From contig NC_088173.1 of assembly GCF_028769735.1 (NCBI RefSeq), positions 65,197,463-65,261,462 of the forward strand: a stretch of DNA of 64,000 nucleotides. The letters run 5' to 3'. The notes below the pieces were generated by a model. That model searched no databases and had not been told where the DNA came from. It worked only from the letters and a program-made list of their open reading frames with translations. The translations under genes were made by a program, and so were the position numbers. Shown piece after piece: positions 13,270-24,299 of the stretch. The stretch's first letter is position 1; each line of letters starts with the position of its first letter. Source of the DNA: Zonotrichia leucophrys gambelii. Lineage: Eukaryota > Chordata > Aves > Passeriformes > Passerellidae.

Positions 13270-13535
13270 TTAAACATTAGCTGATTACCGACAAGTAATT
13301 AACAATGTCAACGAAACACAGAAACTGAATTAATAATAATTATATCATCAACACGCTGATCATCTTGTAGAGAATCCCAGGGAAGAGGAGAGGTTAATTA
13401 CTCATTGCTAGCAGAACAGCAGGAAGTCGACCAAAACCATGCCTCTGCATGGTGTTAACTGCCAGGCAGATAATTAATTAACATCATAATTGTAATGCAG
13501 GCAGCATGAAAATATTGAAATATTACTTCATTTCC
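13270..13535. promoter_or_regulatory. Candidate enhancer with clustered TAAT cores
   Basis: Within about 260 bp there are repeated homeodomain-type cores: AAGTAATTAAC (13293), GAATTAATAATAATTAT (13328), GGTTAATTACTC (13392), GATAATTAATTAACATC (13470) and ATAATTGTAATGC (13486). Between them lie CGAC/CGC-containing unique sequence and no simple repeat. Homeodomain proteins bind TAATTA-like cores; clustering suggests, but does not prove, a regulatory element. The block ends about 320 bp before a CR1 copy. Confidence 0.4.
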
Positions 13536-13855
13536 ATTCTATTACCTATCCAGCACGTTCTGTAACTTAGAGGCTTGAACTGCAAAGCTTGGTTGTGTCC
13601 AGATCCCAGGTGATGTGGTTTTGACTTATTTTCCACCAGAGATCTTTAATGAATGAGAGAGTGAGAGGTTTGTGAGAAGACAAAGAGCCAGCAGGGAATC
13701 GGTTCAGACACAGATTTCTCCTCTCTTGACACAAGATATTCAAGCCTGATTCAGGAAGAGTTAGACTTGTGGGTATGTGCATGGATAAGGAGAATTAGAC
13801 TGCCAACAATTTCTCCCAAAATAAACTAAAAAAATATTTGGAAAATACATTAAAT

Positions 13856-14291
13856 CACATAGAATCATAGAATAGAAGCACAGAATCTCTACTGTTGGAA
13901 ACAACCTCCAAGGCCATTGAGTCCAACCATCAACCCAGCACTGCCAAGTCCACCACTAAACCCATCCCCAGGTTCCATATTACACATCTTTTAAACACCT
14001 CCAGGGCTGGTGATTGCACAGCTTTCCTGGGCAGCCTTTGCCCGTGCCTGACAACGCTTTAGGGCACAACTTTTCCCTGATACCCAATCTGAACCTCCCC
14101 TGTGCACCTTGAGGCCATTTCCTCTCATCTGTCCCTTTGTGCCTGTGAGCAGAGCCTGACCCCCGCCTGGCTGCAGCCCCATTTCAGGGAGTTACAGAGA
14201 GCAAGAATGTCCCTAAGCCTTTTTCCCCCAGGCCAAACACCCCAGCTCCCTCGGCTGCTGCTCACAATTCTTGTGCTCCAGACCTGTCCAA
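13856..14291 (-). mobile_element. CR1 LINE 3' fragment (longest copy in window)
   Basis: Read on the minus strand this is the 3' end of an avian CR1 element. The 3' terminus lies at about 13856, with degraded ATTCTATG-type repeats (plus strand CATAGAATCATAGAAT). Inward come the landmarks TCCAACCATCAACCCA, CCACTAAACCCATC, AACACCTCCAGGG, CCTGGGCAGCC, GAGGCCATTTCCTCTC, GGGAGTTACAGAGAGCAAGAA and TTGTGCTCCAGACC, in CR1 order. It is 5'-truncated near 14291, as most CR1 insertions are, and CR1 makes no target-site duplication. The short open frames inside are shadows of the repeat. Confidence 0.95.
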
Positions 14292-17200
14292 ATGAGGGTA
14301 CGTGATCATGGGGATGATCTAAGTCCAAGAGATCTTCAGGAATAACTTGTGTGGATGTTACCTGTTGGAGTTGCACTCCCCTGTTGAATACCACGACCTT
14401 CAGCTCTTCTGAGGGCCGTTCTGCAGATCCCTTTGTTGATCCCTTCTATGACAGATGCTCTTCCTCCCTCACAAGTTGTGTGGCTTGAAGCAGGAACACC
14501 AACAGTCCCTAGAGTGGCCAGGAAGGTGGCACACCTGCACTTCAATGGAAGCATTCTGCATAGTTCTGGTCAAACTGAGCCAGGACAGAATAAAATAAAA
14601 GGTCCTTTACTGTCTCCATTCTGCCAATACCCAGAAACAATTTTACTTGCCAATTTGCACCCCTGGAAAAACATTACAGCACTCTGTTTCCAAAAACACC
14701 TGTCCTATAACCATGACCTTCTGAAACTTAGGCCTTGTGAAAAGAGCCCATCAATACAACCTTACAAAACCCCCTTTAAATCAAATGAGAGAAAGGTGCA
14801 GGCAACTGGTTTACTAAAGCTGGTCTTTTTTCCTGATTTGTCCCACATTAAAAAGAAAGAAACAAACTAAAAACAAAAGAAACGAAAAAACAACCCCAAA
14901 CTAGGAAATCGTGCTGGGAAAATAATGGCTCTGCAAAATGCCCGGGGAGAATTTGAGCTGAAAGCCACCATTATCACCAAGTGAGGAAAAAGCATTGTAC
15001 TGGAGTACACTGAGCTGAATAGTGCACATGGAATCTGGCTAATATTTTTTTGATATTGTGTGTCACAACTGATCTTCTTGGAGGTAAACAGCAACATAAG
15101 ACAAAATGTGCAAAGTTAAACTTCGTTGATCAGAAGACATTGAATTTTGATCATCTGTAAATTTAAATTGCCTTTTTAAAATTGTTTGAGAGCTTGAAAC
15201 AGAGGAGTTTTGAAAGAGCTTCAATTCACCTAAAGTAAAATAAGCTTGCCAGAGTTAGACCCTGTTGGTCTTTTTAAAGAGAGTGCTCTGGAAGAGTTAT
15301 GGGGATTTGTAAAAATTCCCTTTGTCACCCAAATTCACAGCATGTTCAGAACATGTAGTGCATTCCACACTTGTGGAGTTGGCTGTTTGCAAAAAGAAGT
15401 GTGCAGGTGCAGGCTGGCAGAAGAACAGGGTGGTAGTTATGCCTGGGATGTGGAGAACACATCATGAGCTCACTCCTAGGTTTCATATGGCCTTTCTGTG
15501 TATGGCCTTCCTGCAATGAACAGAACTGTCACCATTTAATTAACTGCTTGTATAGCTCCATCTGCACCTGTTATACCTGGAGAAAGTAAGTTCATTATGA
15601 GTTTGAATCATGTTCCAAGAGGGAACACAAGTTACAGTAGATAGATTTCCATGGCACTTCTTGAAAAGGGAAGGACAAGGACAATATTGGGTTCTGGGCA
15701 ATATTCTCTTTGTAACAGGATCTAACACCCAGAGCCTGTTTGTGACTTCTCCTGTCTCACACAAATGCTTGTGCAGTCACTGCACCTTCACTCTTGAACT
15801 CATAACCTTGACAAGCACCTGGCACTGGCAGGAGCTGCACTGTCCCTTCACACTCTGCCTGGGGCCACGATGATTTCAGTCTGCAGCCAACAAATTTCTC
15901 TCTGGGGGTCATGATTGCAGTATTAAACAATATACTGAACATTCACCATCAACAGCAAACTGCAACAAGCCAGGACTAATCCTCCTGTCCTCTTCAGACT
16001 CCTCCAGAGCTGGGGGCAAGTGAGAGCATTGGAAGGACCAGATCTTTACTGTCAGCTGCAACCACTGCTGGCCTCACACCCTGCACAGCCATGTCCTCAC
16101 ACGTACAAACAGCACTCAGCTCACCCTGCAGGCTGTGAAACTCAGAACACACCAAGAAAGGGATGGGGGAATATGCAGAGCATCTGTAAATCCCTGGATC
16201 ACTGCTTGAATTTCACTCAAAATTCATTAAGATGATTTTAGCCACTAGAAAATGGTAATAAATGCAACCCCAAAAGACCTTAATTCAGGGTTTGAGACTC
16301 CTTATTCTATGACCTAAAAAATTACTTCACACTGAGAGCAAAGGATAGACATATTCTGTGGCTGAATGTTGGCATAAGAAATAACAGGATTTGCAGCCCT
16401 GAGTTAAACATCTTACATCACCCCAAAAAGAAGGAATGTCATTCAACTATCAACACTTTGCAAACATGAAAAGTCAAACCAGCCTTTTGGTGACTGAGTT
16501 GATGATAATTCAAATTATATAAATGACAAGGACAGTCAACAGCTCACCTCTACTGGAATATTTAATGTTATTAGAAAAGCTGTTTAAGTATATTCACATC
16601 TGGGAGCCCTTCCAGGTAGTTCTCTCAGCAGGGTATGCTGATAAATATCTTGTTGCCCCAGTGCCACTGCCTTTGGTGGATGGTCAGCTCCCACATGTCT
16701 TTCTGTTTCCTCCCATGACAAACAGATCCTTGTGTGTTTGTGTAGAAGAATTTCTTTAAAATGTAAAAATTCCCTTTGGGAAATCCTAAACCTATTCCAT
16801 TCAGTACTCCTTTTAACCTTTATGTCCTCTTTTTCAGCAGAAATCTTGTATTTGTTTTGGAAATAAAGGAAATTATTCTATCTCTAAAATAACATCTGTG
16901 AATAACACATTTTGCATTTTCTTAAGTAGATCTTTATTAGGCCATAGTGTACAATGTAAATATAAAGTAAGGAAATGGGAGGTGCCAGCCACTTTGGGCT
17001 GCATCCCTGACTCACACAGATTTATTAAAATCAGCTCACCCTCCCAATTTATTTAAATGGTCACAGTGCTGCTGCAATGAGTACTTGTGCCTCAAATGAT
17101 GATGAAAAGACACATTCACGTGTACCTTATCTAACAAAACTGAAGCAGGCATGTTTGAAGAGTGGTACATTTTTTGGAGTTTCTGTCTGGATACTGTAGT

Positions 17201-17478
17201 CCATAATTATTTTCAACACTGCTGCTGGCTATCTAAGGAGTTGTATGAAGTTTTAGCATGGGCCTTAAATTTGTTTTTCATCAGTCCTTTTGTTTTCCAT
17301 ACATTAACTTCTCAAATTCTAGCCTTGACAAGCCTGAAATCTGCACTTGCTGCTCTTCCTTACATGCCCTGTATTTTACACACCTAGAATTTGGGTGGTG
17401 TTTTAATGCAGAGCTGAAAAAATGTGGATAAAATTTCCAGTGTAAGCTAGCTAAGCTAAATCAAAATGAATAGAAAGG
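14292..17478. other. Unique non-coding DNA downstream of CR1
   Basis: The first 280 bp (to about 14570) are GC-richer than average and might be older repeat sequence that I cannot assign. The rest is AT-rich unique DNA. A 145-codon plus-strand frame at 14433-14870 starts in that patch but resembles nothing known and runs into A-rich sequence; it is not called as a gene. Confidence 0.5.
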
Positions 17479-17553
17479 GATCCCTGTGGTATTTTCTGGG
17501 TCCCCTGTCGGAGGAGGAAGGAATGAATCTGACTCCATTTTCTTAGAAGGCCA

Positions 17554-17689
17554 ATATATTATATTATATTATATTATATTATATTATATTATATTATATT
17601 ATATTATATTATATTATATTATATTATATTATATTATATTATATTATATTATATTATATTATATTATATTATATTATATTATATTATAT
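17554..17689. repeat. (ATATT)n pentanucleotide microsatellite, about 27 copies
   Basis: A near-perfect ATATT array inside the solo LTR, beginning after CCAAT and ending at ATATC. The LTR family normally has an AT-rich TATA/poly(A)-like stretch at this place; this copy has grown into a long pure microsatellite. The plus-strand frame reading it (repeated Ile/Tyr/Leu) is an artefact. Length will be variable between individuals and unreliable in assembly. Confidence 0.97.
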
Positions 17690-17716
17690 CTATACTAAAG
17701 AATAGAGAAAGAATAG

Positions 17717-17765
17717 TGAAAAATCTCATGAGTCCTTGAAAATAATGAAAATCTCATGAGTCCTT
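17717..17765. repeat. Tandem duplication inside the LTR
   Basis: TGAAAATCTCATGAGTCCTT is present at 17746-17765, and the same sequence with one extra A at 17717-17737. The copies are separated by 8 bases. The duplication lies on the U3 side of the TATA-like region if the LTR is read on the minus strand. Duplicated U3 segments are common in retroviral LTRs and can duplicate enhancer sites; whether it does so here is unknown. Confidence 0.85.
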
Positions 17766-17981
17766 CCCAGAGTCCAACACAGCTGGCCTGTGATTGGCCA
17801 TTAAGCCAAAACAATTCACATATTGGATAAAAAAACCTCCAACCACATTCCAAAGCAGCAAAACACAGGAGAAGCAAATGAGATAATATTGTTTTCCTTT
17901 TTTCTCTGAAGCTTCTCAGCTTCCCAGAAGAAGAATCCTGGGCAAAGGGATTTTTCAGAAAATATGATGGTGACAGATCCC

Positions 17982-20140
17982 CAGAAGGAAGCACATCATA
18001 GTGTAATGGCCTATAATGATACAATTATATATGGAACATTTCAAGTAACTTAGCCCAATTACATCCAAAGACCCTGGTTACTACACTAAGGCTTTTGTTA
18101 ATCTCAGTAAAGAAAGGGTGGTCTGAAATGCAGCCACTAGATAATTAAAATTAAAATGCTATAGATGGCTCCTAGATTGCTCATTTTATATAACGAATTG
18201 AAAGCCTAATAGGAAAACTCATAATACCAGCCCTCTTAACATTAACAATTACCATGATTAACAATGATACTCACAACTCATTTTTCATTAAAGACTATGG
18301 GCAGAGATAAGCTTGTTTATATAGACTAGCTTTTGAACTGATGAGCTATTTATCACTCCAAAAGCCATGAGAAGACAGAACAGCTACCCAGCAATTAAAA
18401 CTTGCAAAGTGACCTCGTGACAGTGAAAGAGCCACCCTTCTCTGGAGCAACAGTAAGGCCATGGTTTTCAAATCAGTTAAAAATGGAAAGATCATTTGTT
18501 GGTTTATTAAAACATATATCCTGGCCTTGTAGTGACTGGAATGGCTTGTTCCAGAAGGGCTTCTCATAGAGATGCAGATTTTCCAGTGTGCACCACAAAT
18601 CAGAGAGGTGAAGTTTTAAGAGATACTAGATCACAAGACGGATGTGCAAAGGATCAATAATGCTTTATATTAAAGCAGCAAATAGAGAAACAAGGTTTTG
18701 CATAGGTGTTATCATAGACAAAGATCTAAGCACATGCCATGTATGTGTCTCTACTTGATATCCCAATCAATCCTCATTTTCCTATTCTTATTTTGGGTTT
18801 TCCGTCTCATTGCTGTGTTCTCTCATTACTCCTTCTAGACTAAGCCTTCCTTCTTAAGAAGAAAGTCTCTTATTTACCTGTCACCAAAAGAAAATAATTC
18901 CAGCAGAGTCCTACTCCAGAATCTTGAAACTTTTCCCAGGTTCAGGAGGGTGCTGAGGCAATGCACATATTAAAAGAGAAGGGAAATAGCACAGAAGTAA
19001 AAGGAACAGGTCTTTATAAAGGAGGGAAAAAAAATTCAGACATGTCTAAACTGTTCAATTCAGGTATCTGATATTTGTCAGGCATTACTTACAGATTCAT
19101 CATTTCAGTCATGTAATATCAGACTTGCTTTGAGTGCAGAATAATATTAAAAGAGACTAAGAAATTCCACAAAATATAAGACATCCCTGCTGGCAATGAT
19201 TCAACTACCCATTGAGAAGGAAAGTAAACATCTAAGAACAGCATACATCCACTCTAGTCTTACCACTACAGCCCTAAGGAAACATAAGGAAAAGAAAATT
19301 TAGGAGATTTTCAAAATGACCAGTTTGAAAGATACTATATTTATATGCTTAGTCCACATTTAATTCAGGAGCTACTGAGGATTTTTATTAATCAAATTAA
19401 TTTACAATGCAATTAAAAAACAAAATTATACCACCTACATCAGAAACACACATGCCCATATATGCATATTCAGCCAAGTTAAAAAACAATTAAATACCTG
19501 TCCATAGGTAACATAAAAAGTGAATGAAGGTCAGACATGATGAATGGGGATGGAATTTTGGCATGATCCAAGACCACGTTAAGAAATAAAATCTAGATTC
19601 AACCACTCAAAATCTGTTTGCATAACTGGTTTTTCCAACAACAATTAATTTTCAAAGCTCTTGTGGGTAAAACCTTCAGTCTCAGTTCCAGGGCCGTGAA
19701 TCAAAAGCAGCTCTAGTAAAGTGCCCAGAGTAATCACAAACTCACATCTGGAGCATCTGCCAGCAAAATTTGACTGGGCAGATTCCTCCTGCTTTTAGTG
19801 TCAGAGCAGGAAGTGAAGAAGAATTGTTTGTCTTGAGTTTGTTTGACAGAAGCTTGCAAGACTGGTTGGGTAAATCAAGACTACAGAGAAGTTAGATAGG
19901 AATTTAATCATGATTGACACATAGATTGCAGTCTCTTTAAAGCAAAGTGCTACATCATCTGCACTCATATATCATGTCATACCAACAATACCTGATACAC
20001 ATATCTAGGTAAATATCATTGCAAGACATTCCTCACACCCAGTTGTCTTGAAAGTGAGTTTAAGAAAGGATCTTTTCTGATGCAGCTCTACATCCCACAC
20101 GTTAAAAGGTCAGACAGCTTTTAGGACCTGGATAACTGCA
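17982..20140. other. Unique AT-rich non-coding DNA
   Basis: No repeat or exon recognised. Short motif-rich AT stretches occur (for example 18140-18300), but nothing stands out enough to call separately. Confidence 0.55.
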
Positions 20141-20313
20141 TTCTAGAATAACCAGAAAGGGACCTTTGGAAGTGCCCTGGTCCAACTCAAAGTGCACCTC
20201 ACTTACTCAGAGTGGGACTGGCTTTGAAGTTTGAGTGGTTTGTTCAGGGCCCTGTCCAGGGCAGTTCTGAGTGTCTCCAAACTCCAAACTCTGGATACCC
20301 TACAGACTTCCTG
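20141..20313 (-). mobile_element. Degraded CR1 LINE 3' fragment
   Basis: On the plus strand the landmarks run GGACCTTTGGAAGT, TGGTCCAACTC, GTTTGTTCAGGGCCCTGTCCAGGGCAGTT and GAGTGTCTCCAAA, then a decayed CTCTGG...CTTCCTG. This is the complementary-strand order of an avian CR1 3' end. The terminal octamer repeats are lost or reduced to TTCTAGAATAA at about 20141. It is an old, 5'-truncated copy. Confidence 0.85.
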
Positions 20314-21529
20314 AAAAACATGTTACAGAGTGGAGACAGTTTTTAAAGTGTATTTCCCTTGCTCCCTTTTTTGGGGAGAAATTGAAGTCCTTAGGGAGAA
20401 GTCAATTCCAGATTAATCTTTCTTTAGAAAAGAGAATAAAAGGGGACAAACTCTAATGTGGACAAGATCAACACACCTTCAATCTCTGTGCTTTCTTCTG
20501 TAGCTCTGATCTGAAGGTCTCTTTCTATACAAGTTATGTTTGATTTGCAGAGGCTTTATCTCAGTTACCAAGGTCTGTTACAACATTAAGATATAGAAAC
20601 AGATCCCTTATTCCCACACCTTACAGGAATTGCCCCAGGTCACCCAAATAGGCAACAGCAGACAGAATTGAACCCAGTTTTCCTCAGTTACAGCACAGCT
20701 CAGTAACCATAACGGAGAGATCAGAGGGGACAGACATAAAAATGGACAAACACTTCTTGAAGCTTTCCAGGCCAAAGAAATATAATTTTTCATTTCTGCA
20801 GTAATTTTATGCAGCTTGCTCTGAAATGTGAAAGAATATTGGAAAAGTCAAGTTTATATTCTTTGTTGAAAGCAAAATAAAGAAGTGGGCAAAGAAAGAA
20901 AATGCTGATGGAGAGAACACCCATAAAAACAACCACTATGACTTGGAAGCTGTTTATACACAGACATTTGCATATGCTCTGATACCTTGCAGATATGAAA
21001 TTGAGACAATGCATATAAAGACATGCACTTTAAGCTTGTATACCCAAAGCTTCTCAGGCTCATTTTCCCTGATCTCCTTATTTGTGATTTATTTCTGAAG
21101 ATTAAATTAAGTTTTTAAGTAAACAGTTGCAGTGTAACAAGCTAATCTGGGAACTATGTAACTCATTTCTCACTCTTATAGATAGGAAAAATATTCAATT
21201 AGTATTCTGTCCATGTTAATTTTTAATTTAAAGCCTTTAACCAAAGTACAATGGACTTTTGACATATAAATATTAAAAATTAAATTTCCTGAGTTCATTA
21301 TCTGATAATTAGAACTAAATAACATCTTAACTGAGAGACAAACCCCACGCAAAGCAAGTCAGTTCCATTTAAGATTCCATTAGAAAAGTGTTTGAGCTAG
21401 TATGTAATGGACCATAAAATTTAATTTGGAAATGATATTACCAAAAATGATGGAACGATACCAGTCACAAAAGAACATGTAGGCAGCCCTCATCTTTTCA
21501 TTTGGCATGATGTTCTCCTATTGATTCTG
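20314..21529. other. Unique non-coding DNA
   Basis: AT-rich with no assignable repeat. Overlapping minus-strand frames at 20790-21063 (74 and 69 codons) are hydrophobic/Cys-rich in translation but resemble no protein I know. The last 350 bp (about 21180-21529) are dense in TTAAT/TTTAAT cores and may belong to the conserved-looking block that follows. Confidence 0.5.
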
Positions 21530-22075
21530 TAGAATCAGAAAGGAATTACTTAATATTGCACAGAATAACATATGTAGGGTTTTTCTCCTTTCCTCCAGCG
21601 CCTCGGTATTTAAAAGTCAGAATTGACCAGTGTAGCTCCATGTAATTACAAAGATTTCCTTATCTTAGCCTATTTGCTGAAGTCATCCTAAAGAAAGGCT
21701 CCCCTAATCCATTGGCTGTCTCATATCTCATTTACATTGGTGGTAATCCCCGTCCTATCTCAGCATTTAGGTAATGACTTTGGGATTAAATTGCACTCCT
21801 TGCAATTCTTTACTCTCCAATCTCTGCAGCACATCAGCGGGCCCGGCTGAATGGGGCTGTCAGGGCTGCAGACGCAGCCGCCAGGAAAGGCCTCCCACTT
21901 GCAAGGGAAATTAACTTTCTCCATAAGAAGACCTTAAGAAAAGAAAACCTTGACTCCGTGCTGCAAAGTATTTTGGGAAGCTATAAAGAGATGCTGGGAT
22001 TAAGTTATACTAAGCTCTCCAAACAAGTGTGTTTAGCTATTTTTTGCTGCATTTATAGCTAAGGTGGGTTTAGTA
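21530..22075. promoter_or_regulatory. Candidate conserved element with an exon-like core
   Basis: A repeat-free block with a sharply different middle: 21835-21892 is GC-rich and contains several CpG dinucleotides (CGGGCCCGG, GACGCAGCCGCC), unusual in this CpG-poor window. It is flanked by AT-rich motif-dense sequence (CATGTAATTAC, TTACATTGGTGGTAATCCCC, GGGATTAAATTGCACTCC). GGATTA is a bicoid/OTX-type core. The texture suggests strong constraint; this could be a conserved enhancer or an exon. Conservation has not been tested. Confidence 0.45.
21830..21967 (+). other. Hypothetical exon (unconfirmed)
   Basis: A plus-strand frame is open from 21790 to 22059 (90 codons, stops at 21787 and 22060) without an obvious start. 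At 21796-21829 a pyrimidine-rich stretch ends in CTCTGCAG, a good splice-acceptor-like sequence. A possible donor GTATTT follows at 21968, giving a 138-bp exon whose length is a multiple of three. The encoded segment is Ala/Arg/Lys-rich at its start (HQRARLNGAVRAADAAARKG) and then mixed charged/helical. I do not recognise it. The donor is weak and alternatives exist (for example GTGTGT at 22027). It may equally be a non-coding constrained element whose frame is open by chance. Confidence 0.15.
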
Positions 22076-23995
22076 AGTGATTTGCAGATAGTGATCAGTT
22101 GGAAAGACCTGCAAGTGTTGGGTGTATCTTTAATTTTGCTTTTTCAAAAACTCTTAACCTTACTGCTCCATACCACTAGGGTCACGGCTTTAAATTTCAT
22201 TTAATTTTTCACATTCGATGAGAAAATGTGAAAAAATGAGAAAAAATCTGTTTGCCATGGCCTAATACTGAAAATGAAAATCAATTGATTGGAAAATTAA
22301 CAACTCGGGCCCAAATTCAAGTGGACATCTAAGTACATTTCTAATTTTAAGCATGGGAATAATTTCACTAAATTTAAGAAGTAGTGAAATGAATTCAAAA
22401 TTAAGTATATATATTTAAATGTTGCTTGGTTTAAATCTTGTTAAATTTATGCTTCAATAAGAAATTTTTCGGGAGTCGTCTGTTTTTATCTGTTGCAATA
22501 TATCACAGTTGTGTAAAATACATACCTATATTGGTGGGGAGGCTAAATTATATATATAATTACAACTATGTTATGAATATTAATATAGTGTCACATGCAG
22601 GTGTTGCTGCGTAAAGCTCTGTTACAGAAAGGTATTTTTATTTGCTGAACTTAATGTTTCTAAGTCCTTAAGCCACTTTGCTTTTCAAAAATCTACTTAT
22701 TCACATTGCATCTTTTAAACTTCAGCTGTTTCCAAGATTGGGAAACCTTGTTTTGTCAGATTAGGATCCTTTCAGCTGATTCACCAAGGTGCTGTAATGC
22801 ACCAGATATCAAATGAGAGACCTGACTTTTAGCTGGATGGAATCCATTTAGATGGATTGTGATGCAGTAGAGAAGGCCATGGCTTTTTGGCCGAAACATT
22901 AGCTCATTTCAGAGTGAGGGAAAGTTTGCCAGAAATTCCAAAATAGCTGTCATAGGGCCTCTTTTATTCTCATTAATTAGCCACTAAGAGATAATAATAG
23001 CCTTACAATGTGATAGTGAATTCACTCCTGGAAATATTATTTCAAATCATTGCTTTTCACCAACTCAGAGTTGTCTAGGAACCACAGACACATTGTTCAA
23101 AAACTAATTCTTTAAATATGAAATCAAATTTTTGCCATACACGCTGCTCAGAGGCAGCATTAACAAACACCACAGGTAATTACTGAGCAGTTACATTCCA
23201 TCAAGACAGCACAGAAAGGCAATGCAAGGAATTTAATAGCAAGCACTATTAAAATTTAATTAAACTCATCCTTGTTTACACTCTTGGTATTTTTACAACA
23301 GCCTGTAACCCCTGTGCTGATGTTTGTGAAATTTGTGAGTGTCACAGATTCTGTGCTGTAAATAGGGCTGAGTAGCCCTTGTGTCACAGCACCAGTGTCA
23401 CACACACAGGAGCTGGGGCACGGCATAGACTCTGAAGGGCAGATTCTGCATTCTCTGCCAGCCCCTTGCAATGGCATTTTTTACCTGGAAAAGGAGGGGA
23501 TTTGCCATCCCAACCCTCCAGGGGAAGGAAGTGCTTTGCATTGAAGGGAAGCTGCATTCTCTGATGGTTGCCAGGAGCTGGGCTGGTAAGTCAGGAGCTG
23601 GGCAAGCTGCAGGGCATCTATGGGCTATAAGATCATTAATGCTGAATTAACTGCGTGCTTCCAGAACATCAAAGATATATGAACATCAGCCTCTCATATC
23701 TAGAAAAAAACTATTGCAGGTTTTGATGTTTACCTGCTTTTGAAGGGTGTGTCCTTTACCTGGCACAAAAATCACCTTCCCACTGTGAAACAAAGGCAGA
23801 GCTTAAGTGTTTAAGCTCATCTTAACAGCTGTAAAACTAAGCTCACGTGTGTTTACTAGAAATGTGAACATCTGGAGGACCAGCAAATTTTCTTTTTACA
23901 AATAATATTTGAAAGCGAATTGTTCAAAGGCACACCTAAGACAATGTGCAAAGGCAGCTCTCACTTCTGCTGCCAGCCCTGGAGATAACAGAAAG
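22076..23995. other. Unique non-coding DNA
   Basis: Contains an 11-bp-arm hairpin at 22205-22235, a self-complementary AATTATATATATAATT tract near 22545-22560 and AT-rich unique DNA. A minus-strand 73-codon frame at 23256-23477 has no recognisable features. Parts (22860-23060) look motif-dense, but I cannot set boundaries. Confidence 0.5.
22205..22235. repeat. Inverted repeat, 11-bp arms, 9-base loop
   Basis: TTTTTCACATT (22205-22215) and AATGTGAAAAA (22225-22235) are perfect complements around CGATGAGAA. It is too short for a typical microRNA precursor. It may be chance in AT-rich DNA. Confidence 0.8.
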
Positions 23996-24265
23996 CATTA
24001 AGCCCATAAAGCCTCAAGAGTGCTGCGCTGGGAGTGTTTAGCCCATCTCACATGCCTCCCTGCAGCCTTTTTCATACTCTTGGCTCTGTGGTTCAGCTCA
24101 GTTGTACCCAGTGATGAGTGATAATTGGAAGCCCTCCTCCTGCCATTCTCCAGGACGATACGGAAATTAATTCTTGTACACTGTGCATTGCATACACCAA
24201 AGGAAGTTGACCCTATCAATTTACATACACTATAGGGGCCTGCTATCACACTGCAGCCAGCAAAC
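23996..24265. promoter_or_regulatory. Candidate conserved non-coding element
   Basis: A repeat-free block with CpG-containing unique sequence (GGACGATACGG) and motifs such as GTGATAATTGG, GGAAATTAATTC and CTATCAATTTAC. The minus strand is open for 83 codons (23998-24249), but the translation is unrecognised and lacks exon-like borders. I read it as a possible regulatory element; evidence is texture only. Confidence 0.35.
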
Positions 24266-24299
24266 AGCTTCTCTTATCTAGGAAAGACCCTCATTTGTT

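Larger units (their letters stand above)
17479..17981 (-). mobile_element. Solo LTR of an endogenous retrovirus, with 6-bp target duplication
   Basis: The LTR body runs 17485-17975, beginning TGTGGT and ending TGACA on the plus strand, so it has the 5'-TG...CA-3' ends of a retroviral LTR. It is flanked by a perfect 6-bp duplication, GATCCC, at 17479-17484 and 17976-17981. No internal retroviral genes adjoin it, so it is a solo LTR left by recombination between two LTRs. The sequence resembles, from memory, a family widespread in songbirds. By that resemblance the transcriptional sense is probably the minus strand: an inverted CCAAT box lies at 17791-17799 in a GGCC-bounded motif, and TATA-like sequence follows. 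Two changes stand out: an internal duplication of about 20 bp (17717-17765) and an expanded ATATT repeat. A 6-bp duplication is more typical of class II (ERVK/alpha-beta-like) elements than of ERVL. Confidence 0.9.

Noticed and set aside
14433..14870. 145-codon plus-strand frame just beyond the CR1 copy
   Set aside because: Not CR1 reverse transcriptase or any other recognised protein; ends in A-rich sequence.
17486..18024. Open frames in the LTR (70 codons plus, 109 codons minus)
   Set aside because: They read through the ATATT array and LTR sequence; no retroviral protein motif is present, and the element is a solo LTR.
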